The translations under genes were made by a program, and so were the position numbers. Source: Rhodococcus koreensis (GTDB lineage Bacteria; Actinomycetota; Actinomycetes; Mycobacteriales; Mycobacteriaceae). From it: DNA of 64,000 nucleotides. Location: the NCBI RefSeq assembly GCF_900105905.1, contig NZ_FNSV01000005.1:6138001-6202000 (forward strand), written 5' to 3'. Positions 35,893-44,524 of this stretch are shown in pieces. Every line of letters starts with the position of its first letter. The first letter of the stretch is position 1. The notes under the pieces were generated by a model. It saw nothing but the letters and a program-made list of their open reading frames with translations. It did not search any database and was not told the DNA's origin.

Positions 35893-36771
35893 ATGCCTTA
35901 CCAATCTGTTTATGCACCAGGTCTGTTCGACGGGCAGACGATCGTCGTCACCGGTGGAGGTAGCGGAATCGGGCGCTGCACCGCGCACGAACTCGCCTCG
36001 CTCGGCGCGCACGTGGCCATTGTCGGGCGCAACCAGGACAAGCTCGACCACGTGCGCGGTGAGATCACCGAGGACGGGGGATCGGTGTCGACGCATGTCA
36101 CCGACATCCGGGACGAGGACGGCGTCGGCGCGGTCATCGACACCATCATCGGAGATCGTGGCGGAATCGACGGTCTCGTCAACAACGCCGGCGGTCAGTA
36201 CCGGTCACCGCTCGAGGACATCTCCACCAAGGGCTTCGAAGCAGTCGTCCGCAACAACCTGACCGGCGGCTTCATCGTCATGAGAGAGGTGTTCACTCGT
36301 TCGATGTCCCAGCACGGCGGGTCGATCGTGAACATGATCGCCGACATCTGGCACGGCTGGCCCCACTTCTCCCACTCCGCGGCAGCGCGCGGTGGCATGT
36401 TCACCCTGAGCGAGAGCGCCGCCACCGAGTGGGCCGCCGCCGGCGTCCGGGTCAACACCGTCGCGCCAGGGTCGATCGCCTCGAGCGGCCTGGACACCTA
36501 CGACGAGAAGGACCGCGAGTTCATTCAGAACGAGGTCACTCCCGGTATCCCGTTGCAGCGCTTCGGCACCGAAGCCGAAGTATCCGCCGCGATCGTCTAC
36601 CTGCTCTCCCCGGCGTCCCGATTCGTCACCGGATCCTGCCTGCGCATCGACGGCGGCGCCCCCAACGCCCGCCGCGGCTGGTGGCAACTGCAGCCCGCTG
36701 TCCACAACGAACCCTTCGACGGATTCCACCGCTCGACGGCCCCCGAGATCCTCACCGCGGTCTCGGCCTAA
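35893..36771 (+). CDS. SDR-family protein with altered active site
   Basis: This 292-residue short-chain dehydrogenase fold has an intact coenzyme motif GGGSGIG (21-27) and NNAGG (97-101). However, the catalytic Ser, Tyr and Lys are all replaced: IVNMIAD instead of IVNxSS, and HSAAARGG (161-168) where YxxxK is expected. Similar His/Arg replacements occur in 2,4-dienoyl-CoA reductase-like proteins and in SDRs of citronellol (atu) clusters, so it probably acts on a CoA thioester, perhaps as a reductase. AGGAGG precedes ATG 35893. It is cotranscribed with the ligase and the hydratase. Confidence 0.82.
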   Translation: MPYQSVYAPGLFDGQTIVVTGGGSGIGRCTAHELASLGAHVAIVGRNQDKLDHVRGEITEDGGSVSTHVTDIRDEDGVGAVIDTIIGDRGGIDGLVNNAGGQYRSPLEDISTKGFEAVVRNNLTGGFIVMREVFTRSMSQHGGSIVNMIADIWHGWPHFSHSAAARGGMFTLSESAATEWAAAGVRVNTVAPGSIASSGLDTYDEKDREFIQNEVTPGIPLQRFGTEAEVSAAIVYLLSPASRFVTGSCLRIDGGAPNARRGWWQLQPAVHNEPFDGFHRSTAPEILTAVSA

Positions 36772-36792
36772 ATTCCTGCAAGGAGAACAATC

Positions 36793-37617
36793 ATGTCCAA
36801 GGTCGTCTACGACAAGCGCGGTCCCGTCGCCCACATCCGGCTGAACCGCCCCGAGGTCAAGAACGCTATCGACGTCGAAACCCACGAACTGCTGCGCCAG
36901 ATCTGGGCGGACTTCGCCGCCGACGACAGCCTCCGCGTTGCCGTCCTCACCGGAACCGGCGACGCCTTCTGCGCCGGCGCCGACCTCAAGACTCACGTGC
37001 CGACGTGGAGCGACGGCGGCCCGATGCTCGCCCGCAACAAACTTCCCGACGGGTTTGCCGGGGGCATCACCCGCGGACAGCACCGCATCTACAAGCCGAT
37101 CGTCGCCGCGCTCAACGGCTGGGTCCTGGGCGGAGGCCTCGAGCTGGCCCTGGCCTGTGACATCCGGATCGCCTCGGACAAGGCACAGTTCGGTTCGTTT
37201 GAACTCCGCCGCGGGATGCACCCGGCAGACGGTGGGATCGTGCGGCTGGTCAACACCGCCGGTGTCGGGATCGCCCTCGAGATGGAGTTGACCGGTGAGC
37301 CGATCGACGCCCAGCGCGCGCTGCATGCGAACCTGGTTTCCCGCGTCGTTCCCCACGACGACCTCGAGTCCGCGACCAACGACCTCGTGGCCAAGATCCT
37401 CCGCAACGACCAGAAAGCAATGGAATCGGCCAAGGAAACGATCTTCGAGGTCATCGGCCGACCACTCGACGACCAGCTGAAGCTCGAGGCTCTGCTCGGA
37501 TACGCGCTCTGCGGCGACAACCCGGCCATCAGTGAGCGCTCCGCACAGTTCTTCGACAAGTCCGATCCTGGCCGAGCGGGTACACACCAGGTCGCACTGG
37601 AGTCGCAGACGGTGTGA
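36793..37617 (+). CDS. Enoyl-CoA hydratase/isomerase
   Basis: This 274-residue crotonase-family protein has both oxyanion-hole segments: FCAGADL near residues 56-62 and VLGGGLELALACDIRIA near 112-128. The glutamate normally used for water addition is not securely assignable by eye, so hydratase, isomerase or ring-cleaving hydrolase roles remain open. AAGGAGA precedes ATG 36793. It is third in the TetR-controlled operon, and a hairpin follows it at 37690-37722. Confidence 0.87.
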   Translation: MSKVVYDKRGPVAHIRLNRPEVKNAIDVETHELLRQIWADFAADDSLRVAVLTGTGDAFCAGADLKTHVPTWSDGGPMLARNKLPDGFAGGITRGQHRIYKPIVAALNGWVLGGGLELALACDIRIASDKAQFGSFELRRGMHPADGGIVRLVNTAGVGIALEMELTGEPIDAQRALHANLVSRVVPHDDLESATNDLVAKILRNDQKAMESAKETIFEVIGRPLDDQLKLEALLGYALCGDNPAISERSAQFFDKSDPGRAGTHQVALESQTV

Positions 37618-37689
37618 CCCAGAGTGTGCGGGCCGGTACCTCGTAGTCGGACCACGTGCGATCGCTCTCTCGGTAGCACGCGATGACCT

Positions 37690-37722
37690 GTGCAGCCGGC
37701 TTCAACGAGAAGCCGGCTGCAC
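37690..37722 (+). terminator. Hairpin terminator between enoyl-CoA hydratase and acyl-CoA dehydrogenase
   Basis: GTGCAGCCGGCTT (37690-37702) and AAGCCGGCTGCAC (37710-37722) form a perfect 13-bp stem with a 7-base loop. It implies that the acyl-CoA dehydrogenase at 37844 has its own promoter in the remaining 120 bases, or is expressed at a lower level by readthrough. Confidence 0.75.
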
Positions 37723-37843
37723 GACAACAACACTCGAACGGGTCGAGAGCCGGTCGCATCGCAACCCACTGCAGTATTCCGAACGACGAGTCGCCCGCTG
37801 TTCGAACCCAACATCGAATACGAGATCGCCAGAAAGTGGAACT

Positions 37844-39004
37844 ATGCCGACACTGTTCCCCAACTATCACAGCGCGTGGGAGACCGAGGATCACATCGCG
37901 CTGCGTAAGCACGCCGCAGAATTCTTCGCGAAAGAGGTAACCCCGCATCAGGATCGGTGGGCGGCCGACCATCAGGTCGACAGAACGTTGTGGCGAAAGG
38001 CAGGCGACGCGGGCCTACTCGGCCTCGAAATCAGCGAGGATTACGGCGGGGGCGGTGGTCATTTCGGTCATGAAGCCGTCATTCTGCAGGAGCTCGCCCA
38101 CGCGCACGACACAGCCTTCGGTTTCAATATCCACTCGACAATTTGCGCGCCATACCTTTCGACCTTCGGTACGGTCGAGCAGAAGAAGCGCTGGCTACCA
38201 CAGGTCACGACGGGTGAGGCAGTACTGGCGGTCGCCATGACCGAGCCAGGCACCGGATCGGACTTGCAAAACATCCGCACGACGGCCATCCGCGACGGCG
38301 ACAGCTACGTCATCAACGGATCCAAGACCTTCATCTCCAACGGCTCCCACTGCGACCTGCTGATTGTCGTCGCCAAGACCGACCCGAGCCTCGGCGCGAA
38401 GGGCGTCTCACTGCTTGTCGCCGAAACCGCCGACCTGCCCGGCTTCGAACGCGGCCGAATCCTGCACAAGATCGGACAGCACGGCCAAGACACCCGGGAA
38501 TTGTCCTTCACCGACATGCGGGTTCCGGCAGCAAACCTCCTCGGTGGTGAGGAAGGGCAAGGATTCACTCAACTGATGCGACTACTGCCCCGCGAACGCC
38601 TGAGCATCGCCATCAGCGGCATCGCGATGGCAGAGGCCGCCGTCCTCACTACCCTTGACTACGTAAAGGACCGCAAGGTCTTCGGATCGCGGGTCCTCGA
38701 CTTCCAGAACACCCAGTTCGTACTGGCAGAGTGCACATCGGAGATACTCGCGGGCAAAACGCTGGTCGACTACTGCATCGAGCAGTACCTCGCAGGAGCA
38801 CTCGATGCGGCTACCGCCTCGATGGCCAAACTGTGGGGCTCGGACAAGCAGTGCGACATCATCGACCGCTGCCTGCAGATGTTCGGAGGATACGGCTACA
38901 TCATGGAGTACCCGATCGCCCGTATGTATGCCGCTGCCCGTGTGCAGAAGATCTACGGCGGCACCAACGAGATCATGAAGACACTGATCGCCCGTACCCT
39001 CTGA
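37844..39004 (+). CDS. Acyl-CoA dehydrogenase
   Basis: This 386-residue flavoprotein introduces an alpha,beta double bond into an acyl-CoA, passing electrons to ETF. Signatures are AMTEPGTGSDLQNIRTTA, the FAD segment MFGGYGYIMEYPIARMY and the C-terminal IYGGTNEIMKTLIARTL. The YEGT-type glutamate is absent (YGGT), so the catalytic base must lie elsewhere, as in the isovaleryl/long-chain subgroups. ATG 37844 begins the conserved N-terminus; the open frame extends upstream but encodes nothing family-like. It completes a ligase, dehydrogenase, hydratase, SDR set for CoA-dependent degradation. Confidence 0.9.
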   Translation: MPTLFPNYHSAWETEDHIALRKHAAEFFAKEVTPHQDRWAADHQVDRTLWRKAGDAGLLGLEISEDYGGGGGHFGHEAVILQELAHAHDTAFGFNIHSTICAPYLSTFGTVEQKKRWLPQVTTGEAVLAVAMTEPGTGSDLQNIRTTAIRDGDSYVINGSKTFISNGSHCDLLIVVAKTDPSLGAKGVSLLVAETADLPGFERGRILHKIGQHGQDTRELSFTDMRVPAANLLGGEEGQGFTQLMRLLPRERLSIAISGIAMAEAAVLTTLDYVKDRKVFGSRVLDFQNTQFVLAECTSEILAGKTLVDYCIEQYLAGALDAATASMAKLWGSDKQCDIIDRCLQMFGGYGYIMEYPIARMYAAARVQKIYGGTNEIMKTLIARTL

Positions 39005-39214
39005 TCACCGGACCACGGAGATGCGACACGGATGACGAACGGTATGGCACGAGGACCATTCAACCCAGGACCTCAGCGGCCTCACCTGGCAGAAGGTAGC
39101 AACCGGCTCAATCGACGCCCCTGCGCCCTTGACAAACCGGTGTAGATGTCAGGTGGCGACCCTATGGGTGGAGCTACCGTGTCAGCGGTAGGCGGTCAGG
39201 GAGAACGAATTTCC

Positions 39215-39526
39215 TTATGCTGCGACGGTGTCTGTGTGGCCGAGGTCGCGGAGGCTCGTCCTGAGCTTGGCTGCCGCCTCGTCGAGGGACTCCTGCGAGG
39301 GGTTCGGCTTGGCGTTGCTGATGTTGAAGTCGTCCAGGTCGTATGCAGCGAAGACATGGACGTGCAGGGTGGGAGACCTCGAGCCCCGCTATCAGCAGGG
39401 CCGCGCGGGGTGCGTCGAATGCAGGCCCGATGGCCTGCATTCGACGCTGCGGGCAACGTTCATGACCTTCGCCCACCGTTCGCCGTCGACGTCCTCATCC
39501 TTCCACTCTCCAGAAAGGGCGGGTAG
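39215..39526 (-). pseudogene. Degenerate HIT-family (histidine triad) hydrolase
   Basis: Reading leftward, pieces of one HIT protein appear in three different frames. These are GERWAKVMNVA (from about 39492), then AFDAPRAALLIAGLEV (about 39420-39375), then TLHVHVFAAYDLDDFN and the complete C-terminus ending at TAA (39215-39217). LHVHVF is the remains of the histidine-triad motif HxHxH. At least two frameshifts separate the pieces, and no start codon or N-terminal core remains. The gap 39005-39214 next to it holds no recognisable gene. This is a true relic, unlike the single-shift genes elsewhere. Confidence 0.7.
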
Positions 39527-39541
39527 GGCGACGCTGTGTTC

Positions 39542-41191
39542 TCAGTTGTTCGAGAGTTGCTCCGGCACAGACCTGTTGTCGAGGCGTGCAGCCGTGAGTG
39601 CTCCGGACGCAATCTCTTGCTGCACACGGAATTTCTGGATCTTCCCGGACGGTGTCATGGGGAGTGTGTCGGTGAAGTACCACAGCGACGGCGTCTTGTG
39701 GGCGGCGATTCGGTCGCGGCACCAGGCTTTCAATTCGGTCGGGTTCGGTGGATTGGCGGGGTCCGCCGGTCGTACGACGGCGCCGATCTGCTCGCCCCAT
39801 CGGGTGTCCGGAACCCCGACGATCGCAACTTCGGCCACGTCGTCGTGGCGGAACAGCAGTTCTTCGATTTCGCGCGGATAGATGTTCAGGCCGCCTCGAA
39901 TGATCATGTCCTTGAGGCGGCCGGTGATGCGGAGGAAGCCTCGTTCGTCCATCGTCGCGAGATCACCCATGTGCAGCCATCCGTCGGCGTCGATGGTGGC
40001 GGCGGTTTCGTCCGGCATCTCGGAATAGCCGAGCATCGTCTGGTAGCCGCGACAGCATATTTCACCCTGTTCACCGATCGGGACAATCTCCTGGGAGACG
40101 GGGTCGATGATCTTCACTTCCAGTTCCGGCAGCGGCTGTCCCACCGTGGTGGCCTGATCGGCCGGATCGTCGGTGACTCGGGTCTGGCTGATGACGCCGT
40201 GCATCTCGCTCTGCCCGAACAGGATCGTGACTTGGCAGTCGAGTTCGTCGAGCACCCGTTCGACGAGTGCCTGGGGAACTGCTGCCGCACCGGACAGTAC
40301 GGTGTGGAGGCTCGACAGGTCGCGTGTTCCACGGTCCGGGTGCTCGAGAAGCGCGATGAGCATCGTCGGAACCATCAGCGAGTGCGTTCCGCGGTAGGCC
40401 TCGAGCATCTCGAGCATGAGCGCGGCGTCGAAGCCGGGTAGCACCACATAGGTCCCGTGTGCCGCGAACGTCCCGAGTTCGGTGACGGCACCGCCCCCGA
40501 TGTGGTACATCGGCATTGCGTTGACGCAGACGACGTGGTCCACCAGCCCGGCCCGCTCGAACACGAACGTGGCTTCGTTGACGATTCCTTTGTGATGCAG
40601 GAGTGCACCTTTGGGGAAACCGGTGGTTCCGGAGGTGTATTGAATCTGCACCGGGGCGGTGGGTGCGACAGCGGGAAACTTCATTGCCGGATCGCCGGTC
40701 GCGATGAAGGACCGCCACTCGCTGGGTGCGATCACCATGCGGAGTTCGGGGAGCGACGGCCGTACTTCCGCCAGAAGTGCCGTGAGGTCCGCGCCGCGAT
40801 AGGTATCCCGGTAGAAGAGTCCGACCGAGCGGGACTGGCGGAGGATGTACTCGAGTTCGTGGGCGCGGTAAGCGGGGTTCACGCCCACCACCACCATCCC
40901 GGCCATCGCGATCGCTTGCTGGAGGATTACCCACTCTGCACTGTTGGGCGCCCAGATTGCGATCCGGTCTCCGGGCGCGAAGTGGGCCAGCAGTGCTCTG
41001 GCTACCATCTCGGTGTCGGCGAGGAGTTGACGGTAGGTCCACTCTCGCCGATCGGCTGGATCGGGAGTTCCGTCGACCAGGGCGAGGCGGTCGGGTTCCG
41101 CCGACGCGGCCTCTCGCAGCAGGTCGCCGACGGTGATGTCGCGGACGCCTGAGCTCGGTGTCGCCGGCCAGAGAGACTTTTCGAGGGGCAT
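39542..41191 (-). CDS. AMP-forming acyl-CoA synthetase
   Basis: This 549-residue acyl-CoA ligase has the P-loop YTSGTTGFPKG, the adenine region ILFGQSEMHG, the hinge TGRLKDMIIRGGLN and the catalytic lysine in TPSGKIQKF. ATG 41191 (MPLEKSLWP) is taken, with AAGGCAGGA about 7 bases upstream; an in-frame start further out gives a low-complexity extension. It lies downstream of the dehydratase operon in the same direction, separated by 189 bases with an AT-rich promoter-like stretch (41301-41350). It probably activates the acid that the hydroxyacyl-CoA dehydratase module processes. Confidence 0.85.
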   Translation of the reverse strand: MPLEKSLWPATPSSGVRDITVGDLLREAASAEPDRLALVDGTPDPADRREWTYRQLLADTEMVARALLAHFAPGDRIAIWAPNSAEWVILQQAIAMAGMVVVGVNPAYRAHELEYILRQSRSVGLFYRDTYRGADLTALLAEVRPSLPELRMVIAPSEWRSFIATGDPAMKFPAVAPTAPVQIQYTSGTTGFPKGALLHHKGIVNEATFVFERAGLVDHVVCVNAMPMYHIGGGAVTELGTFAAHGTYVVLPGFDAALMLEMLEAYRGTHSLMVPTMLIALLEHPDRGTRDLSSLHTVLSGAAAVPQALVERVLDELDCQVTILFGQSEMHGVISQTRVTDDPADQATTVGQPLPELEVKIIDPVSQEIVPIGEQGEICCRGYQTMLGYSEMPDETAATIDADGWLHMGDLATMDERGFLRITGRLKDMIIRGGLNIYPREIEELLFRHDDVAEVAIVGVPDTRWGEQIGAVVRPADPANPPNPTELKAWCRDRIAAHKTPSLWYFTDTLPMTPSGKIQKFRVQQEIASGALTAARLDNRSVPEQLSNN

Positions 41192-41380
41192 GATGCAATC
41201 CTGCCTTCGGACTGTGCGGGGTGGGGGGAGTTGGTGGAGCGAGAGGTGCTCGTGACGAGGAAGCCGGAGTCGGCTGTGAGGCGGTGTCTCAGTCACCACG
41301 CAATGTAATACATATGTGGAGCTGATCGCTATGAATCCGTCAAAATAGTGTGGACGAGCTGAGGCGCGGCACTCGATCCC

Positions 41381-42181
41381 TCACCCTGCCGAGATGCCAC
41401 CATTCGGGCTGACCGCTTGCCCGGTGATCCGACGGGCCTGAGGGCTGCACAGAAACAACACGAGGTCCGCCACGTCGACCGGCTCGGCGACCCCCAGTGA
41501 CGCCAGTCCGGCGGCCTTCGCGAAGAGCTTGGCGCTGAACGGCTCGGCCATGACACGGTCGTAGGCGCCGGTGTCCCGGATGAGCGACGGCGTCACCGCG
41601 TTGATGCGGATGCCGTCGCGCTTGGCCTCCATCGCAAGGGTTTTGGAGAACATCACGATGGCCGCCATGGCCGCGCCGATGACGGATTCTCCCGGGGTCG
41701 GATGTTTCGCCGCGTCGGAAGCTATGTTCACGATCGCGCCGCCGTGCTTCGCCCGCATGTGTGGAAGTACGGTTCGGCACATATTGATCGGGCCGAGCGC
41801 CTGCTGCAGCAGGATAGCGGGAACATCTTCGGGGAGCGTGTCGTGAAACAGCTGGGGCGTGAACGCGCTGACCGTGCTGTTGATCAGGATGTCGGCCGGT
41901 CCCAGCGAGGCCGACAGTTCCTCGGTCACCCGCGCGGCCTCGGCGGGGTCGTTCACATCGCCCGCCGCGAAGAAGGCCCAGACACCCGAAGCGAGTGTTC
42001 GAATCTCCGCCGCTGCCTTCTCGCCGCGTTCGGTGTTGCGGCCGACCAGACCGATGCGCTGGGTGCCCGCCCGGACCAACTGGCGGGCGACCTGCAGGCC
42101 TACTCCGCTCGTCCCACCCACGATGTAGACGGTCGCCTCGGACAGGTCCGGTACCCAGACTTCGGGTGTGTCTGTTGTCAT
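41381..42181 (-). CDS. SDR-family protein lacking the catalytic Tyr-Lys pair
   Basis: This 266-residue short-chain dehydrogenase fold has the coenzyme turn GGTSGVG (22-28) and a conserved Ser 155 (VNIASDA). At the YxxxK position it reads VIGAAMAA, with Ile 168 for Tyr and Met 172 for Lys. NNAG is also changed to NST. Either it uses a different chemistry or it acts as a binding or scaffolding protein. Its ATG at 42181 overlaps the stop of the dehydratase activator (ATGA), so it is cotranslated with that enzyme and probably handles its substrate or product. Confidence 0.8.
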   Translation of the reverse strand: MTTDTPEVWVPDLSEATVYIVGGTSGVGLQVARQLVRAGTQRIGLVGRNTERGEKAAAEIRTLASGVWAFFAAGDVNDPAEAARVTEELSASLGPADILINSTVSAFTPQLFHDTLPEDVPAILLQQALGPINMCRTVLPHMRAKHGGAIVNIASDAAKHPTPGESVIGAAMAAIVMFSKTLAMEAKRDGIRINAVTPSLIRDTGAYDRVMAEPFSAKLFAKAAGLASLGVAEPVDVADLVLFLCSPQARRITGQAVSPNGGISAG

Positions 42182-43155
42182 CGGATGTTCCTCTGCAGTT
42201 CGAGGGGCACCGGTTCGCCGGTGCCCGAATGGGAATGGCCGGGCCTGCCGTCGCAGTCCTGGCAGTGCGGCGTTCCGCCCGACAGGCTCGCCCGGAATTG
42301 TTCTTCGGTGGCGGCGTCGGACGACGTCGGCGCCTGAGCGGTGCCCGCGTAGTCGTCGCGGGCCAGCAGTCCGGCGCCGTACGCGCCCGCGATCTGTGGC
42401 TGATCGAGTAGTTCCACCGGGTGGCCCAGCGCCCGCGAGACGTGAAGCCGGGCGGCCGGGTTCTTCGCCACTCCGCCCGTCATCACCGTCGGTGTCGCCT
42501 TGCCGACCTGTGCCACCAGTCCGAGTGTGCGCGCCGCGACCGCTTTGTGCACGGACGCGGCGATGTCCGCCTTCTCGCGGCCCTGCGCCAGTAGTGAGAT
42601 CACCTCGGTCTCCGCGAACGTGGCGCACATACTGCTGACCTCGAGGCCCTCGGAACCGGCGAGCGCGAGTTCGCCGACTGCGTCGATGTCGACTTCCAGT
42701 GCCCGCGCGAGCACGTCGAAGAAGCGGCCGGTCCCGCTCGCGCACCGGTCGTTCATGGCGAACCGTTCCACGAGGCCGTCGTCGTCGACGATGATGGCCT
42801 TGCTGTCCTGTCCGCCGATGTCGATCACCAGCCGCACACCCGGGTGCAGGGCTGCGGCGCCGCGGGCGTGGCAGGTGATTTCGGTGAACGTCCGGTTCGC
42901 CCCGGGGACCAGTTTCCGCCCGTAGCCGGTGCTGATGGTCCGCCGGATGTCGGATTGCGCGACACCGGCGGCCGCCATCGCCCCGTCCATTGCGCGCGCG
43001 ACCGCTTCGCGGCTCACGGCTCCCATCTGGACGACACTCGATCCGCGCAGGGCGCCGTCCTGGTCCACGACGGCGGCCTTCGCCGTGGTGGACCCGAGGT
43101 CCACGCCCATGACGAACCAACCCGGCGTTGTCTTGTCTGCGGAGGTGGCGGCCAT
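42178..43155 (-). CDS. 2-Hydroxyacyl-CoA dehydratase activator (HgdC/BcrD-type ASKHA ATPase)
   Basis: This 325-residue ATPase has the actin-like nucleotide motifs GVDLGSTTAKAA (17-28), IDIGGQDSKAI and TGGVAKNPA. Two cysteines, C138 (NDRCASGTGRF) and C177 (SSMCATFAETE), bridge one [4Fe-4S] cluster across a homodimer in this family. Known members are archerases that hydrolyse ATP to push a low-potential electron into the dehydratase. Typical activators have about 260-290 residues; this one has a C-terminal tail of about 50 residues with a CQDC pair. ATG 43155 directly abuts the TAG of the upstream subunit. Only one ATPase is present, unlike class I benzoyl-CoA reductase, which has two. Confidence 0.87.
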   Translation of the reverse strand: MAATSADKTTPGWFVMGVDLGSTTAKAAVVDQDGALRGSSVVQMGAVSREAVARAMDGAMAAAGVAQSDIRRTISTGYGRKLVPGANRTFTEITCHARGAAALHPGVRLVIDIGGQDSKAIIVDDDGLVERFAMNDRCASGTGRFFDVLARALEVDIDAVGELALAGSEGLEVSSMCATFAETEVISLLAQGREKADIAASVHKAVAARTLGLVAQVGKATPTVMTGGVAKNPAARLHVSRALGHPVELLDQPQIAGAYGAGLLARDDYAGTAQAPTSSDAATEEQFRASLSGGTPHCQDCDGRPGHSHSGTGEPVPLELQRNIR

Positions 43156-44496
43156 CTAGATCACGGACTTCATCCGTTGTACGTCGATGGCCTCGAGCAT
43201 CGCCTCCAGTCGACTGTCGAACAGTTCGTCGTTGTAGAACGACGCGTCGGCGACGTCGCCTTCGAAGAAGAACGACTTGACGCCGCGCTCCGTCTCGGCA
43301 GCGCGGGCGAGCATCGTCTGCGGGTTGGTCATCGCCCGGCACGTCCGCGTCGAGTGGAACGCGATCCCGTCGATCGCGTATTCGTCCAGCCGGCGGAGCA
43401 GGAGTTCCTGCAGGTTCTTCAATCCGTGGTTCAGTGGGCAGAGCAGGTAGTGCTGCGCCATGCCCAGGAGCGGGTTGTCCACGTCGATGAGCTGCGGCTC
43501 CTGCCAGAAGGATTCGTGGGTGTAGCGGCCGGCGACGACGGCGACGTCGTATTCCGCGAACTTCCGGGTGAGGAAGCCGAGCTTGTTCCAGTTCATGATG
43601 CCGTCGAAGTACACGCGGTAGCGTTCGTCCGCGACCGCGCTGACCCCGTCGGTGACCCGCTGCTGAATTTCGGCCTTCACGCCGGCGAAGTAGTCGACCA
43701 GCGCCTGATTGCCGGGCAGGAAGTTGATCGGGGCGATGCTCGCGACCCAGTCCCAGTAGGTCGCAGGCGTGGGTGCCTGCGTGCAGAGCGCCATTCCTTC
43801 GAGGCGCAGCTCGGAGGCCCGTTTGATGTAGGACATGCTCTCGCTGAGTCCATCCCAGTCGAACGGTCTCCCGGTCTGGTATTCGAGGAAGGTGATGAGC
43901 TCGCGCAGCTGCCCCTCGACGTACTTGCTCACCTCGGTCCACTCCTCGCCCCGCATGTACCCGGCGTCGGGTTTGTTGCCCCACAGCATGGGGATCGAGA
44001 CGTTGAACAGCGGGAGCTTGCGATCGAATACCCGGTAGGTCATCGCGTCCCATTGCTGACCGGTGCTACATCCGGCGTAGCCGTTGACGAAGAAATCCGG
44101 GGCAGGCAGTTTGCTCGCCAGTTCCTGCTGGTCGACCATGCCGACCACGCCGGTCTCCCGGTCTGCGGCGGTTTGGTGCGTCAGCACCGCGCAGCCGAGA
44201 TGTGTTCGCGCATAGGAGCAGAGCTCACCGATGTAGCCGTACTCGGCGCCGGCAGCCTGGGCGGGCCCTTCGAGGTGCTGGGCGGCCAGTCGGGCGGCGA
44301 ACGCCTCGCCGTGGCACCACTCCAGGCCCGCGGCCTGGAACAGCGGGTTCAGTGCGGCGCCGTTGTACCAGACGACGTGCTTCCCGCGCTCCTTGGCGGT
44401 GAAGATGTTCTCCCAATAGTCGGCCACCAACTTGCCGCCGGCCCGCGTACTCGACAAGCGGCGGGTCTTTTCCTTGCTGATCTCTTCGATCGCCAT
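43156..44496 (-). CDS. 2-Hydroxyacyl-CoA dehydratase subunit (HgdA/BcrB-like)
   Basis: This 446-residue protein belongs to the 2-hydroxyacyl-CoA dehydratase/benzoyl-CoA reductase subunit family. Candidate [4Fe-4S] ligands are C93 (GELCSYARTHLG), C143 (GYAGCSTGQQW) and C386 (HSTRTCRAMT), in the positions usual for the family. CSYAR is a strong family signature. It would form a heterodimer with the 44525-45697 product, each subunit carrying a cluster, to remove water from an (R)-2-hydroxyacyl-CoA through a ketyl radical. GAGGAG precedes ATG 44496. The enzyme class is oxygen-sensitive, which is striking in an apparently aerobic actinobacterium. Confidence 0.85.
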   Translation of the reverse strand: MAIEEISKEKTRRLSSTRAGGKLVADYWENIFTAKERGKHVVWYNGAALNPLFQAAGLEWCHGEAFAARLAAQHLEGPAQAAGAEYGYIGELCSYARTHLGCAVLTHQTAADRETGVVGMVDQQELASKLPAPDFFVNGYAGCSTGQQWDAMTYRVFDRKLPLFNVSIPMLWGNKPDAGYMRGEEWTEVSKYVEGQLRELITFLEYQTGRPFDWDGLSESMSYIKRASELRLEGMALCTQAPTPATYWDWVASIAPINFLPGNQALVDYFAGVKAEIQQRVTDGVSAVADERYRVYFDGIMNWNKLGFLTRKFAEYDVAVVAGRYTHESFWQEPQLIDVDNPLLGMAQHYLLCPLNHGLKNLQELLLRRLDEYAIDGIAFHSTRTCRAMTNPQTMLARAAETERGVKSFFFEGDVADASFYNDELFDSRLEAMLEAIDVQRMKSVI

Positions 44497-44524
44497 GGCG
44501 AACTCCTCTGAGTGAAAGTCGAAT

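Noticed and set aside
41310..41317. ACATATGT palindrome before the acyl-CoA ligase gene
   Set aside because: Eight bases is too short to separate from chance in an AT-rich promoter stretch.
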